Shown: piece by piece, positions 20,370-33,444 of the stretch
How the letters are laid out: every line of letters begins with the position of its first letter
Numbering within the stretch: the first letter of the stretch is position 1
Source: Ustulina deusta
Taxonomy: Eukaryota > Ascomycota > Sordariomycetes > Xylariales > Xylariaceae
Direction of reading: 5' to 3'
Assembly: GCA_023159155.1 (NCBI GenBank)
Contig: JAJNNX010000001.1
Location: 1,798,001-1,862,000, forward strand
Length of the DNA stretch: 64,000 nt
Notes under the pieces: generated by a model
What the model was told of the DNA's origin: nothing
What the model saw: the letters and a program-made list of their open reading frames with translations, nothing else
The model's database searches: none
Translations under genes and position numbers: made by a program

Positions 20370-22838
20370 GACTTTGAGGGAACTGCAATTTGCAGACCAA
20401 TATACTCTTCGTTTTGCACAGAACTATCGAAGCTGTCGGTACAGCGTTCTGCGTGACACTCTCGGCGTTTGTACAGAATGTTCAATCTAAAGAAATGATG
20501 CTGCGACGTGGTCGCTTCCAGCTGACAAGGCTCAGGTAACCAGCCAGTGAACTCTAAACAAGCCAATGAGGACCCCACTGTGCCTATCCCACTCATGTTT
20601 TATTCATGTAACCGAGTTTCCGCATTTGTCCAGCTGCCTCGGTGAATACATTAAGTATGTGTAGGGTACTCACCCGGACAGGTAGGTACCTAAGTAGATA
20701 CCTAGGTACCTAGTGGTTGTGGATATTCAATGCTGTTTTTAATATGGTATGTTATATATAGGGACCTACCTAATGAAAGATAACCAAAGAATTAATTTTT
20801 ATTTTTAGTTTTATTTTATTTCATAAATAGAGAAAGCAGAAGGTAGACTAATCTACATACTGGCTTAGGTACCAACACAGGTGAGGTTTCCTAACAACCT
20901 TGAAGCCTAATATATGTATGTAATAGGTACTCAAAAGATATTGGCTAACCAGCCCAAAATTATTTGTGTAGGATATCAACTTTTATATCTTGCCCAAGTA
21001 CCTACCTAGGTAGGTAGGTAGCAAAGCAATTGTACCTAATTAGAAATCACAATCTCTATAATTACAGGCTGCATAGGTAGGTAGGTAACAATTACTAGAT
21101 GACAAAATCATTGCTAGAAGCTAAAATAATTACTAGCGGCCAAAATTATTGCCAGGCCTATTATATGGTTTGACTGCAGTTATGGCCTACAAAGGCAGTG
21201 ATAATGCAATACTTCCAGCAGAATTTCCTAAGTAGATATGTATTTCTACCAAAAATTTGAGATATTATGCTTGCCCAGGCCGCCGGGCCCCCAGCTAGGT
21301 GTGCTAGGTACCTTAGTTTATCAGGTGTGCAAATAAAGACATAAAGTAGACAGGTAGGTATGTAGGTAACATTGTAGTAGATTCAAACTTTGGAGCTACG
21401 CAGTGGTAAGCTACCTGTGCAGTATGTGCGCAGTTTCTGTTCTCTATTATCCCTTACGGTGCCTGGATGTCATTTACCGGGTCATTTACCTCCATCCATT
21501 ATCAGCTGGTACCTAGAATCCACCATTTGCAATAACAATGACTGCTTTTGGTACCAGATGTTGTATTGAACAAGGGATCTTTCGAGTGCAGACTACCGGT
21601 ACCTATGTTTGCCTTATGTATGTTTGTTCCCTAACATTCCATTGACGTAGAGTTATTGGAACATGAGAAATCTTTTAAAGTTAGGTACCAGCAGGTTCAA
21701 TAGAAATAGGCCGCCGCAAGCTTCGGGAATTCCGCGTTGTGGGATACCAACCTAGTCTTGTCTGATTTTACAGCACTGTGATTGGCCAGCGAGCGCTCCT
21801 TCCACAGCCCCCAGTGGCGTGTACCTGTGGATGCTCGGGGTGGATGCTACACTCCCCGGAACCGCATGGACCATGTGGTGCCCCAAGGCAAAAAAACAAA
21901 AAAAGCTGCACCTGGCGCCGTAGCCACGCCGGATGCTCCTTCGCCAAGCAACACCGCAAACCCTTCCACCCAACAAACAACCTTTCGTTGCAGACACTTC
22001 CTGCTCTTGTCGTTTCTTCTGTTGCTCTTCACTACCGCATCGTGAACTCGTGCGAAATACTCGATTCTGCCAGGGGTGTTTAACAGGCGGCAATACTCGT
22101 CACAAAGAGGTAAGGTATCGATTCGTTTTGCGACAACATGGACAACCGGCTGATTCCATTGAGCAGGCTTCCTGGTCAGCTCCGTCGCCCGCCATTTGGC
22201 TAATTGTTTGCTCGATTATCGGTCCTTGCTTATCGTGTGTCTCAATCCAATAAATAGACCGGCTTGACGGGCTTCCCTTGGTCGCTGCCATCTGAGAGAA
22301 CTCCGAAACCACAGATCGCGGAACGAGAACAAGTCGAGCCATTTCCCGCCACGCCCTCGGTTGCTCCTCGCGGTGAATACGCCGCTGCACATCTGAAACC
22401 ACCAAGTTGGCGGTCCTCAACAGTAACAAGTTTTCATTCTCTCGACCGCTTCTAGGCCCCCTTTGCTGGGTCTACGGCGGTGTTGACACGAAGCCCCCCT
22501 AACTGGTCCGAGACAACCAGCTGTTTTGGGATACCCGCAAATTCTTTTTCCAGTCTTCCATTCGTCAACGGCACCTTGTTATACCATTACGACTTGGTCA
22601 TCGTCAGTTAGTGGACTGGTTCTGGCCTACAGCTACGTTATTCTGCAGTCGGCGTGCTGCTGCGCCTGCTGCGAATGCTGCTAGACTGGAACTCAACCAG
22701 TATGCGTACCTTCGTATGAATAGCCCATCGAAGGCTTCCCTGCCAGCTTCTTGATACCCTACCTTGCGTCGGTATAAACTCAGTTGTACCACCTTTCACC
22801 TCATCGCAGCATAGACCGCTATCACGTTTTCAGCAAAC
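20370..22838. other. AT-rich and GGTA/TACC-rich intergenic DNA
   Basis: From 20630 to 21750 the sequence is AT-rich with repeated GGTA, TACC and CCTAGG words (dense at 20680-20712, 20990-21025, 21070-21087 and 21353-21370) and almost no open frames. A 19-bp degenerate tandem repeat sits at 21091-21156. From 21770 to 22838 the composition returns to normal. This part is probably the promoter and 5' leader of the CorA-like gene; a 113-codon minus-strand frame (21752-22093) there is not recognisable. Confidence 0.6.
21091..21156. repeat. 19-bp degenerate tandem repeat, about 3.4 copies
   Basis: Copies at 21091-21109, 21110-21128, 21129-21147 and a partial at 21148-21156 share the pattern ATTRCTAGNNGNNAAAATN. 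The repeats lie in AT-rich non-coding DNA. Confidence 0.8.
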
Positions 22839-24788
22839 ATGTCAGAACGCGAAGGAAGCAGCTCTGATAGGGGCTATGAGACCCCAGTCCCTGAACTCGA
22901 TGATCATCGCCACAACACCACTTCTGCACAGAGGCTAGAGCGCCCTCGCCGTGGAACAGTCGACACGCTTTACGGCTCTCGTCAGTATCTGGATGCTGAG
23001 GCGCCGTACTCTCCGACCGATGTTAGAATTCGGGACTTTGAAGAAGCCATCATTGATGAAGATGACAATGACGCGTCAGTCACCGTTCTCCAGGGTCGGC
23101 GCCCGACTTTTACTTCCACGAACGAGCGAGCGCCGTCGCCACCGAATTCTGTAAAGGCTTTTGCAGAAGCACGCCGTCGCGAGCGTGCTTTCTCTGTTTC
23201 TGAAGGCCGAGGTGTTAATCAGGACGAGGGCGAAGCTCTTCACCGTACTCAATCATCCGTCAGCCGTAACAGTCAGCGGTCCGGACGTAGCAGACCTGTG
23301 ACATTTGCTGCTGACGATGCCGCTTCTTTAGCGACAAATAAGACAGCGGAAGAAGATGTATGCTTTCCTCTGCAAGAGGACCATCGGCGGGATCAACTCT
23401 ACATCGATTTCGATTATTTGGAGAACTTTGTTGCATCTGAGGATCTAGCACGTCGAGAGAACCTTGAGGCACAGAAAGCTCCGAGAGTATTCTCAAACTT
23501 GCGAACTGAGCACAAGGATGGGTACGACGAACCAATGGTCACAACTGACGGAGATATCCTCTACATGCCTTCTCCTTCCACAGATGTTAATGAAAAACCA
23601 TCGAAACCACTCGAGGACACAGGCTTGCAGTCTGGCATTGGTCCTGCAGACAAGGAACATGTCGATCCAAATCGATTTAGCTTCTTCTCATCTGCGTGGG
23701 AATCGACCATTCACGCAGCCGAATTTGGAGACCTTGTGCTCCCTGGGGAAGACCTTCGCGGCCTATTCACATTTCCCCGCGATGAGCCTGATGGCGTATG
23801 GTGGCTCAATGTCAACCGACCTACCGAAGAAGAAGTTCGGGCATTATGTAAAGCGTTCGGCGTCCATCCCTTGACAATCGAAGATATTACCACTCAAGAA
23901 GCTCGCGAGAAGATCGAGATATTCCCTTCCTACTACTTCGCGTGTTTCAGATCCTTCAATGTTGTTCAAGATGAAGACGGGCCTGACTACGAGCCTTTCA
24001 ACATCTACGTCCTTGTTTGGCGCGAGGGAACTCTGAGTTTCAGCTTTCAACCAAATGGCCATGCTTCTCAAGTCAGAAAAAGAATTGTCAATTTGAAGGA
24101 GTATGTTTCGCTGAGTAGTGATTGGATATGTTATGCTTTGATGTAAGATTTTCATTCTCTTCTAATTGTTTGTCCAGTCTTTTGACCGGCTCTAACTAAT
24201 TGCCCTAGTGACAACATTGTCGATTCATTTGCACCTGCCATTCAGCGTATCGAATTGCTCACTGAGAGCATTGAGGATTCAGTGTTTGTAGCACGCTCTG
24301 ACGATATGCACATGTTCCTTCGCAAGCTTGGCGGTGTTCGCAAGAATACACTAGGCTTAATGCGAGTACTCGGCGGCAAGGCAGACGTCCTCAAGGGCTT
24401 CACTAAGCGATGCAATGAGAACTACAAGGTCACGCCGCGAATGGACATTGGCATGTACTTGGGTGATATCCAGGACCATGTTGTCACAATGATGACCAAT
24501 TTGACACATTTCGAGAAGATTTTATCTCGAGCACATAGCAACTACCTTGCACAGCTCACCATTGACAGCATTTCGCAAGGGACGCAGACCAACACTGGCC
24601 TTAGCAAGATCACCTTCATTGCCACTGTCATTGTTCCGCTCAATATTGTTACAGGCCTCTTTGGCATGAACGTCAGAATACCGTTCATGGACGGCCCCGA
24701 TCTCCATGCTTTCTTTGCTATCCTCGGAGGTCTGGCAGGATTTGTTGTCTTGGCGCTATTGTTGGCTCGACGCGTACGCCTCATCTAA
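22839..24788 (+). CDS. mnr2: CorA-like Mg2+ transporter (Alr1/Mnr2 family)
   Basis: Divalent-cation channel subunit of the CorA superfamily; the yeast relatives act at the plasma membrane (Alr1) or vacuole (Mnr2). Two exons, 22839-24142 and 24209-24788, join in phase 2 (GTAAGA donor, CTAG acceptor, CTAAC branch) to 627 residues. The first about 280 residues are disordered. The cytosolic CorA fold starts near GVWWLNVNRPTEEEVRAL and includes HPLTIEDI. Exon 2 carries the long helices and then two membrane spans. The selectivity motif GMN is intact in VTGLFGMNV at the end of the first span, and the protein ends with a second span and a short basic tail. The disordered N-terminus fits Mnr2 or Alr; the symbol between the two is a guess. 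Confidence 0.93.
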
Positions 24789-27700
24789 TCATGACGCGGC
24801 TAGGCTAGTTGCCGTCTGATAGCATTAGACGATCAGGATACAGCTTAGAATCTCAAGATTTTCTTTTGTTGTATTCGTTACTCATTGCGAGGCATTTAAT
24901 AGATCTCTTATCGAAGCCTCATTGCCTCAAACCCTTTTTTCTTTCTTTTTCTTTTGGTGACAAAAGTACCCAAATAACCCCCCACCAATCTAACAAATTG
25001 CAAGGTCTCAATCTAATACCTCAAACTCTTTATGACTGATAGCGGGGTGGCAAGTATTGTCGGAAAAGACGCACTGTACCGTTAACACGTAGTATTATCT
25101 AACCTAGCAAGTTGACCAGGCGCCCACAGAACTAATGTTGACATCTTGCAACATGGCGAGTACCCAGCTGTGCTTTGTTTACGCTTTGATACATTCCTGA
25201 GCACCCAGGTTGACTCACTATATGTACTTATGCTCTTCCCTCCCCTCTTTCCCATCATTTTTCTTAGATTACCGCCCCTCCAAAGGAGAGAGCTACAGTG
25301 CCTTTCTATGTCGTCCTTTCCTATCTATTGTCGACTACCCGCATCTCGACCTTTGTCCTACGACTACGTTTGAATGATAGCACTATCAACACCTCTTGCG
25401 GACATGGAATACTTACTAGCCCAGCCCAACCCAGCGCCACCTGAGGAAGCCAACGAAACAAACTAGGCTTAAGAGATGACGGCTCGTCGTCTCGGCCCCG
25501 CGCCCAGCGCATAAAGGCGAAGGCGAATGCCTCGACGTAATGACCTTGTCACACAAACATTCTTTCTCCTAGTGACGGGAATGGGCTCTCTATTCCCACT
25601 CGTAGAGCGTGAGAGGGGAGGGTACTGAACAACCTTCCTTGACCACCTCGACAAATATGGACTCTCTCTCCCCTTGGCACTATCGGGCGGCGGTCAACAG
25701 AAACCTCTGCGATAATCCGGAGATTCTGCTTTCCGTGACGCTGCGGATGACCTCACGTCAAGAAGTCGCGTCAATGTCGAAGCACTTCAGGCAGAAAGAA
25801 CTTCGGCTGTTCGTATCCTGACTGCATGCATGCATGCACATCTTCAAGACGGCCGACAACAACAGCAACTATTCGCACACGAGGGGGCCCGGTAAGCATG
25901 ACCGCAACTGCCCGCGTCCGACACAGACAGCCTACCGTAAATGAGCACTTTTCTCTCGTTCCCTTCTGGGGCTAGAATCGTGTCCTAGAATCTTTCGTGG
26001 TTCATTTCGAAACGCCCCAAAGCCACGCTCAGGGTAGTGGTAGCTGATTCCGAGGGTTGGACTGGCACTTCTCGTATATGCATAGAAATGAACTCATGCT
26101 GCGACACTAGGGTTAACACACTGGGACAGACGAAGAGCGGGACGAGGGGTTTGGATGCTTCCCCGAATCCGGGATGCGGAGAGAGTATGGGATAAAGCGC
26201 GGGGGGCGTTGGAGGCCACACAGCCTTGTGTGTGTGGTCTTTCTATGCCAACCGTTCAACATTGATTTGTGCAAAGAGCTAGCTTGAGTTCCGCCACTCA
26301 ACGAAGGCATATAAGGGCAAACCACGAAAAGGGAGAGAATAATAATAATAATACAGATGGAAGAGGGGGGGGACAAAACAGCCTTGAGAGGGGAAAACAC
26401 AGCTATTGCAAAGTGACCAGCCGAGATAGCACGCCATCGGATAGGGCAACCAGGCCAAATAGTGCAGAACACATGAACACGAAAAAGGTAGACCGAGCTC
26501 GTCAGCCTTCTCTACCCCGATAGTCACTACTGGTCTGGCCCCAAGATGTGGTCCGCATGTCCGCATCCAGTGGTAGCTGTTCAGCTGACGTTGGACATCC
26601 GATACTTGGGGGCTACTTATGCCTTCACCGAAACCCCTCAAGTGTGACCTGTCTAGTGCTGGACCCGGTAGCGATCATGATGACGACTGTACTAATGCAT
26701 GCACAAGAGAAGCAGCAGATGCTTAGTAGTATCGTGAGTTTGTTAAAACTTGGTTTCCTTCTGCTTCGTGGTGAAAACACAATAGATACCATGATCCGGG
26801 TTCATTCGGGGCTGCCGCCATCCCGTTCGCTGCAGTGGAGCTGAGTCAAAAAATCTCCTGTTGGCTACCGAGGACGCACTGCTAGGCTGGCCAAGAAAGC
26901 AACAACGGAGGCCGCTCATCCAGAATCGGCTCATTCTCTGGGCAGGTAATGAGCTCTCCTGAGGTAACCCACGTCTGACAAGGCTCGTTGCCGTCGTCAG
27001 TGCTTGTAGGAGACCGAGAGTGAGTCAAGTTTGCACAGTTCCACTTGCTCCCTCCCTCTCCATCTCCACCGCTGCCGGAACGGGAGCACGTAGTCTATCC
27101 TGGCGAGTACCCTCGCTGCCTACACGCAACTACACGCGCTTGATCCTTCAAATGGTAACGAGGCCGGTCCTACCCCTTAATGGATATTAACGCGCAACCT
27201 ATGAGATCGACCCAGGGACGAATGGCACCGAGATATTCGGTCTGTGACACGTTCGAGTAGACAGTTTTAATTGGTTTGAAGTTGTACAATGGTGGCTATC
27301 CCGCTTCCTCCTCGTTTGTGTCCCTCTTTCGCTAGCGCCGAGTTTTCATCTCTCCTGAACTGCAATGCTGTGGACACCGGCCGACGTAGTATTCAAAGGC
27401 ATTCCAAATGATCAGACGATGCTACCGGCGACGGCGGTGCTTTTTTTTGCGAGACATTTGCGGCCGTCGCTAAGGTTAAGGGGGATGGCGAGATCAACGC
27501 ATCTCGAGGTGGATTACTGGCGGTGAGGCAGTTTTCCTTGTAAAGAAGGTGGCATGCGTTTGTCCTCCTCCTCGCCTCTGGGATGTAAAATGAAATGGTA
27601 AGAGAGGTTTGTGATGGCTGCGGGCATACAGTAACCGAGTAGATAGGCATCGGACACACTGACACGCCGTGCCTTGGGCTATCAAACGGCTTCGGGAAGA

Positions 27701-30700
27701 GCCGAGTTTCATTTGCATTGTCAATATCACTCCTGCGAAAGACAAGTTTAGATATCACGCCCCTATTACTCGCATCAAACATACATCTACTGAGCATCCC
27801 CCGGGACCCTTTGCCGGACGTGATCGCCACTACAACGCTGTAGTGGTTGTTATACAATACCCGTTCCAGTATATCATGTCTTCAGCTGATGATGTAGGAA
27901 ACAAGAAGATACGCATGCGGTCAGCGAGGGTAAGCAATCTGATACTCTAATACGGCCACAGCCCAATGCCCTTCACTTCAACCCAGAAACGGAGATCCTC
28001 CATATATAACAGAAATACAGGGTTACGTCTGTTGTCCAGGTGCTTATTCGAACAGCTAGTCACCTAATGGCCAATAAGCTCTCGTATTAGTAGTTAATTA
28101 GACGCTGCGTCATATAAGATAAAGGCTAGACGCGCGGCCGCTGGGCCGTGAAAGAAAGGAAAGACAGGTACGACTCCAAGGGTGGCATGGCATCATGCTG
28201 CCTATTCGCCATTGTTGGATACTATGCAATCATGGTACCATGTATGATATATGAGCGTTACATCCCGGGGTCAGCAGGCGGCCCCCTATGGCGAGGCAAA
28301 TCACAACGCCCCAGGCCTGTAGGTATCGCCTGCTCCATTCTCAAGGCCTTGAAAGGGCCTGGAATGAAGATGTCTGACGCCGGCTAGCAGGGTCGGAATT
28401 CAGATAGACTAAGAAATGCCCATTTCCCCGCGAGCTTTGTAGTAGGTAAGCTATTCGGGGGGTTAGATTTCATCACAGGAGGCGTTGAGCCTGCAGGACC
28501 GTCTATATGAGGCCCTCAAGACTAGGCATTCATATCGGTTTTAAAATGCGGAGGCTCGACCTCAAGATCTGCGGCTCCCCGTACGACAGTTATGTGCCGT
28601 GATGGTCCTACTTTCCGATGAGTTGAACATTGTGGTTGCAGTGATGGATGCAGGTGAGACGTATCGGATATCTCCAGGGAGTTGTGAGGAGTAGAGAAGT
28701 CTGGTTTAATGAGTATGGGCCATCATAATCTGCTTATCCACTCGTAGAGGGCTGCGTGGTTGCTGCTAGGTTCTTCGACAGCCTGACACTTCCTGATGGC
28801 CTAAAGAGAAGAGATATCGTGGCAACTATACTACGTAGATATAGCTCTGTTGACCATGCAGCTATTCAGCAAGTGACTTGCGTATTATGCAAACCACGAG
28901 GGCGTACCTTATCACCGGACTTATGATCAGAGTACGATTCACAGTTCGAAAGCTGTGAGAACCCACGTATATTAGCTAGGTTAATAGCGGCACCGTTAAA
29001 ATACACCTCCAAGGAGATGCCCGTCAGGGGGTTACCGGCGAAGAGCTGTCATGAACCTGTCTGACGCGTCCGACATCGCGCCACCGAGACCACGATAAAG
29101 TGGGATCAATCATATTCCTTTCTGGTACAGGTAGCTCATCTCCACTCCTTTCGCTCTAGGTGACCCCGAGGGAGCGGGCAACCCGTTTAGATGGATGTAT
29201 GGAATCCACAACCGTGAGAACATGTCAACGGGATCGACAGATGTGCCGACCTCGCGGCCCGCCCGAAGGAATCGCTTGGAACGAGGGTATTTTATCCAAC
29301 GGTGCATTCTGAACCCGTGCGTACGTCAAGGGTTCCATAAACGAGCACATATCTTCCCAGCTGCATGAACTCCGGAGTTAGATGGTCGCATATCCGTACA
29401 GTTCGGGTCGGATTTCCGGTGGGAGGAGTGGACGCTTAGGATAACTTTCAACAGTTACGATCGTGCTGAGATGCAGTAAGCCATCATATCCAAAAATCAT
29501 AAGGCTCAGATCTAGGTCCCCCTCGTCACACCAAGACCATGGATCGTCAGATGAGGGCTGAAATTGGTGATGGCATATCTGGTGGCAAATATCGCATCTA
29601 GGTCGCATGGCCCTTCGGTATAGTTGTGTCATATAGTCCCAACCAACCAAATGCTCTCCGTTGGCCTTGGCCCAGATGGCTGCGTGCAATTTCAGAAGTC
29701 AGGCGAAACCGTGGAGTCAAAGGATGATCTATACTGTAAGACGACGTTGGAAGGGTGACATCATCACTTCTACTCTTACATTCCTCAAACAGACATCAGA
29801 AAAGAAAATATCAGTAAATGAAAACTCGGCTAGCTATCCGAAAGCTAGCTAATCCAGAAAACAGACACCAAAAAAAAAAAAAAAAAAGGCCCCTTTCATA
29901 GCGCTTCCTTTCCAATTAAAAAAAAACACCTCTTGGCGTATCGAAGCAGTGGTAGTACTACATGACGTGCATTTTCGTCCAGCTGTGCAAAGAAGCCGGA
30001 GCTTGCTGAGACGGCAAGACATAGCCCCAAGTCTCCAAAGAATGCTTGTTAGTAGATTTCCGAAACAACGGAGGCATATGCTTAGATGCTGCCCTCACGG
30101 GGTCCGTAGTGATGTTCAACTAAGTAGATAGGATTTGCGTGTGTCCAAATTAGTACATGTCCATCTTCCCCAAAATTCGGGAGATAGCGTGGATGTGAAA
30201 TGCGACACGATGGCGAGGTAGCTTTGGAGCTCAAAACACAGATGGCCAACCGTTCATGGAAGGCCTCCGCCGCAAAGAGCACCGAACTTGCCATTGTTCT
30301 ATGTTGACTCCAGATGTTGCCTCTCTTTTCACCCACCCAGGTGAATACGGATGAGTGGTGTCTAGCCAAGAGACCTTTCTGGAAGAATACGGGCTTCGCC
30401 TCGTCACATACCCGTAGTCGGGGCTACACGACAAAACCAGCCACTCCTGGGAATGCGACTACCTTGATGCGGAGCTGCACATTAGTAATGCTAAGTGGTG
30501 GGATCGACCCAATGAAATAAATGTATAGTCGAGTCAAGTCGCGACGCCAATAAGGGAAAGCGTGGAATTTATTGCAGGGGGGTATTAGCGCGCTTCCACC
30601 GGCCGTCATCAACAACGGCTCGTATCGTTTGCCTCAGAATGGCCTCAATACGAAACAGCAATAAAAATGCCCGGGCGAATCAACCCCTGCCTAGACTGTG

Positions 30701-31345
30701 AAGGCCCCCACAAACGTCCCGGGAGATCCACCCAAGTAAACCCAAAAACGTCATGGTAACCTGCAGAGTCCAAATGCAGCCCTATGGATCGGATGTTGCA
30801 GACGCTGGACTTGGCGCTGGCATCGCTAATTCCTAGCGGCTGTATCCTTCGTCGGCGAACTGGTACTCGATTCGGCGAGAGAGCGAAGGCTGATACGGTA
30901 GGTAAATAAAGCACTACCGACGGGGGTGCTCGGAGCTATTCCCTAGATACAGTAACATCGTTCTCGTGTCGCAACTGCTAGTATGCCGGGAAACTAGAGC
31001 CTTGCAGTTTTGTAGTTGTAACATTGATATGGGCAACCCAGCTTCACTCACGATGGAGCACCTACCTCTTATTATCTGTCATTTCGTATCAGCTACGATG
31101 GGTCCCGTTTGTGGCCTGTACTACGAGAATGTAGCCTTCATATTTTGGTTTCGCTCGATATATGAAGAGCTGGTCGTCTCATTGACCAAAGACATTAGCT
31201 CTTGACTACCAAGGCAGTTCGCATTCGGTCTTGCTACCGGCTGGCATGGTCTTCGACATTCGCTTGAAAGAAGAATAATTTAGAAATGGTAATGCAGTGG
31301 TAATATAGTGGGACAGATTCGTCAAGCATATTACGTGCCAGCAGT
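24789..31345. other. 6.5-kb stretch without a supportable gene
   Basis: Only short frames occur on either strand (longest about 154 codons, minus, 27393-27857), none with a motif I recognise. Base composition is ordinary. A series of minus-strand frames over 29378-30914 has fairly protein-like composition but I could not join them into a gene; they may be an unrecognised multi-exon gene or a decayed one. An 18-nt poly-A run lies at 29870-29887, and a TGCATGCA run near 25824-25838. The last few hundred bases should hold the promoter of the zinc-cluster gene. Confidence 0.5.
29870..29887. repeat. Poly-A tract
   Basis: Eighteen consecutive A, with a second A run at about 29918-29926. There is no recognisable element around it. 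Confidence 0.8.
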
Positions 31346-32944
31346 ATGGTTGGCGTGCCTGGAAAATATAAAGGTATGTCCCCTATGACACAATACACGC
31401 TAGTCGTTCGCGCTCAGCTAAGTTCATGGAGGCTGCAATACTTGCCGGCTTCGCAGAGTCAAGTGTGACAACACCAGGCCGTTATGCAGGAAGTGTACAG
31501 ACTATGGTCGAGAATGTGGTGGATATGAACGAGAAACAGTCTTTATTGTTGGCACACAGAACGATAAAGGCAGAGTTGGATCTCACCCACCACGTAATAT
31601 CCAACAATCGAGAACTGCTCAGTCGGAAGCCAGCACCCAGCATACCGCTAGACTCGATTTCGTCGCAACCGAGCCGTTACAGCCAGCGTGGCACGAGACT
31701 GTGGTCTTGAAATCCGGGCCAAATTCACACCTCGTTCGCATAGTTGCGCAACATGCAAACCTTGACTCAGCCATCAAACACAGTAGCTCGCCATCGCAGG
31801 CCCACGAAGTATCACTATCGTTGCTTGATACTCAACCTTTTGATGTGACTCCAACATTTCGGGAGGAAAATTTCAACCTCAAGTCGTTTTGTTTTATCAA
31901 CTTGCTTGAAGCTGGTAATGACTCGACAGTTGGTTCAGAAGAAGGTGTATGTCTGTTCCTATATCAGGTAAGATGAAAACAACGACCCTACCAACTGTCT
32001 CGTGGTTAACTAAGTCATTCAGCAAAATTCGTCGACAATGTATGCTAAGGAGCCAGATGCAATACGCGAGCTAGGTCCTGCTGCATACCAGGCCTTTCCG
32101 GCGCACCATTTCTTTGCGCGTGTCTACAGGCCAAGTGCTGTGAGTGCTAAGCTCAATGGGCTACGTTTTGGACTAACCGAAGTGTTAGGTCTGGGCTGCA
32201 CTACTTAATCGCCAGCCGACCTTCCTATGCAACCCTGAATGGACAGTCGTGCCATGGGAACACTATCCCCGGACTTGTCTCGACGATTTACTCGACGTTG
32301 TCGTTCTTTTGCCCTCGATATATTCACGAGCCGATCACATTATGCTACTCGAAGCAGACGCAGATCGCAAATTGAGGGCGAGAGAGCTGTTGGACAACTG
32401 TGTAAATATTCAGCGGCAATTCGACATTTGGCTCGGCGTGGTGCAGGAAAGGTTTAGATCGCCATACTGGGTGGGCGACCGCAGCGCCTATATACCATTC
32501 AACGAGCCGTTAAGCTTCGCCAGCCCTTCGCTGTGTCTCTCGCACGTCTACTACTGGGCGGTTCTCATAAGCTTTCATCAATGCATTTATGCACTTCTCG
32601 AAGTCATCCACAAGCCAGGAAATAAGGGTTCAAGTCCGGGGATGGCCGCGGGCTTGCCTCCGGCTCTCGATCCACGGAAGTACCAGCCAACCGAAACCAG
32701 GAAATTGGCCGCACTGGTGTGTCGAAGCCTGGACTTCGCCCTCCAAACCACATCGCAGCCCGACTTACTAGTAGCTCCAACTTGGGTCGTCAAAGATTTT
32801 TACAGCCGCATGAATGTCGTCGGACTCTGCGAGCTAGAAAGCCTGTGGGTTGGCGAATTCGTAGAAAGACAGGAGGCTCGTGGCCGTGAGACGAGCGCCC
32901 GGCTAGAAGACAAGCGATGGATCGGGATCGGGCGATTTGGCTGA
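31346..32944 (+). CDS. Zn2Cys6 fungal transcription factor
   Basis: Nuclear DNA-binding regulator of unknown target. Four exons, 31346-31373, 31432-31967, 32023-32139 and 32189-32944, join in phase to 478 residues. The 28-nt first exon encodes MVGVPGKYK, a typical start for this class, and splices (GTATGT donor, GAG acceptor) directly into the zinc cluster. Its six cysteines, at residues 11, 14, 21, 28, 31 and 38, follow C-x2-C-x6-C-x6-C-x2-C-x6-C, ending RECGGYERETVFIVG. The C-terminal half has the usual pattern of this family: HHFFARVYRPSAVWAALLNR, then RQPTFLCNPEWTVVPWEHYP, then a helical middle domain. It lies 500 bp upstream of the proteasome alpha-4 gene, same strand. No metabolic cluster surrounds it, so its regulon cannot be guessed. 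Confidence 0.9.
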
Positions 32945-33444
32945 GAGAACCATCGTGTAATACCATGACGAACTGAGGTGGGCGGGTCGAGACAGAGCAG
33001 AGCCTCTGTCATGTACAACACAAGATCCTGTACTTATAGCAAAAGAAAGGAAGACGAAATACAACAGCAGGCACTGTAGATATCACACGCGTTCTCTTGA
33101 TTAATTTGCAGGTACATGATGATTCATCAGGTTTCAGAGATAGGTAGGTATGGGTAGTTACGTAATACATAGGTATGAATTGGGTGGTTGTGGCTGTGCT
33201 TGTAGCTGTGGCTAACCCAATCCCCCCGCACACCCACGCCAGGTACCTGGGCACATGTAGCATCCACAAGCTTGCCAAGCTTCGGTTAGCTGGAAGCTGG
33301 TTGTTTGAGAGCTTCGTAACTTCTGGCAGCCTTGCGAGTTGTCTGTATCCTTGCAACCCTCGTCCTCGACTTCCTGCCCACTTCGCTCCTTTAATCCCAT
33401 CTTTCTCATCCGACACATTTAGCAACTCATAATAACCTCCTAAA
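32945..33444. other. Intergenic: promoter of proteasome alpha-4
   Basis: 500 bp between two same-strand genes. It includes the TF 3' flank, TAGGTAGG words near 33143-33152 and the promoter of the alpha-4 gene. I did not find a clear PACE-like Rpn4 box (GGTGGCAAA) by eye. Confidence 0.5.

Noticed and set aside
20630..21750. AT-rich segment as a RIP-mutated transposon
   Set aside because: No translated similarity to transposon proteins can be seen and no terminal repeats; simple GGTA-rich low complexity explains it as well.
23260..24155. Antisense frames over the CorA-like gene
   Set aside because: Shadows of conserved coding sequence.
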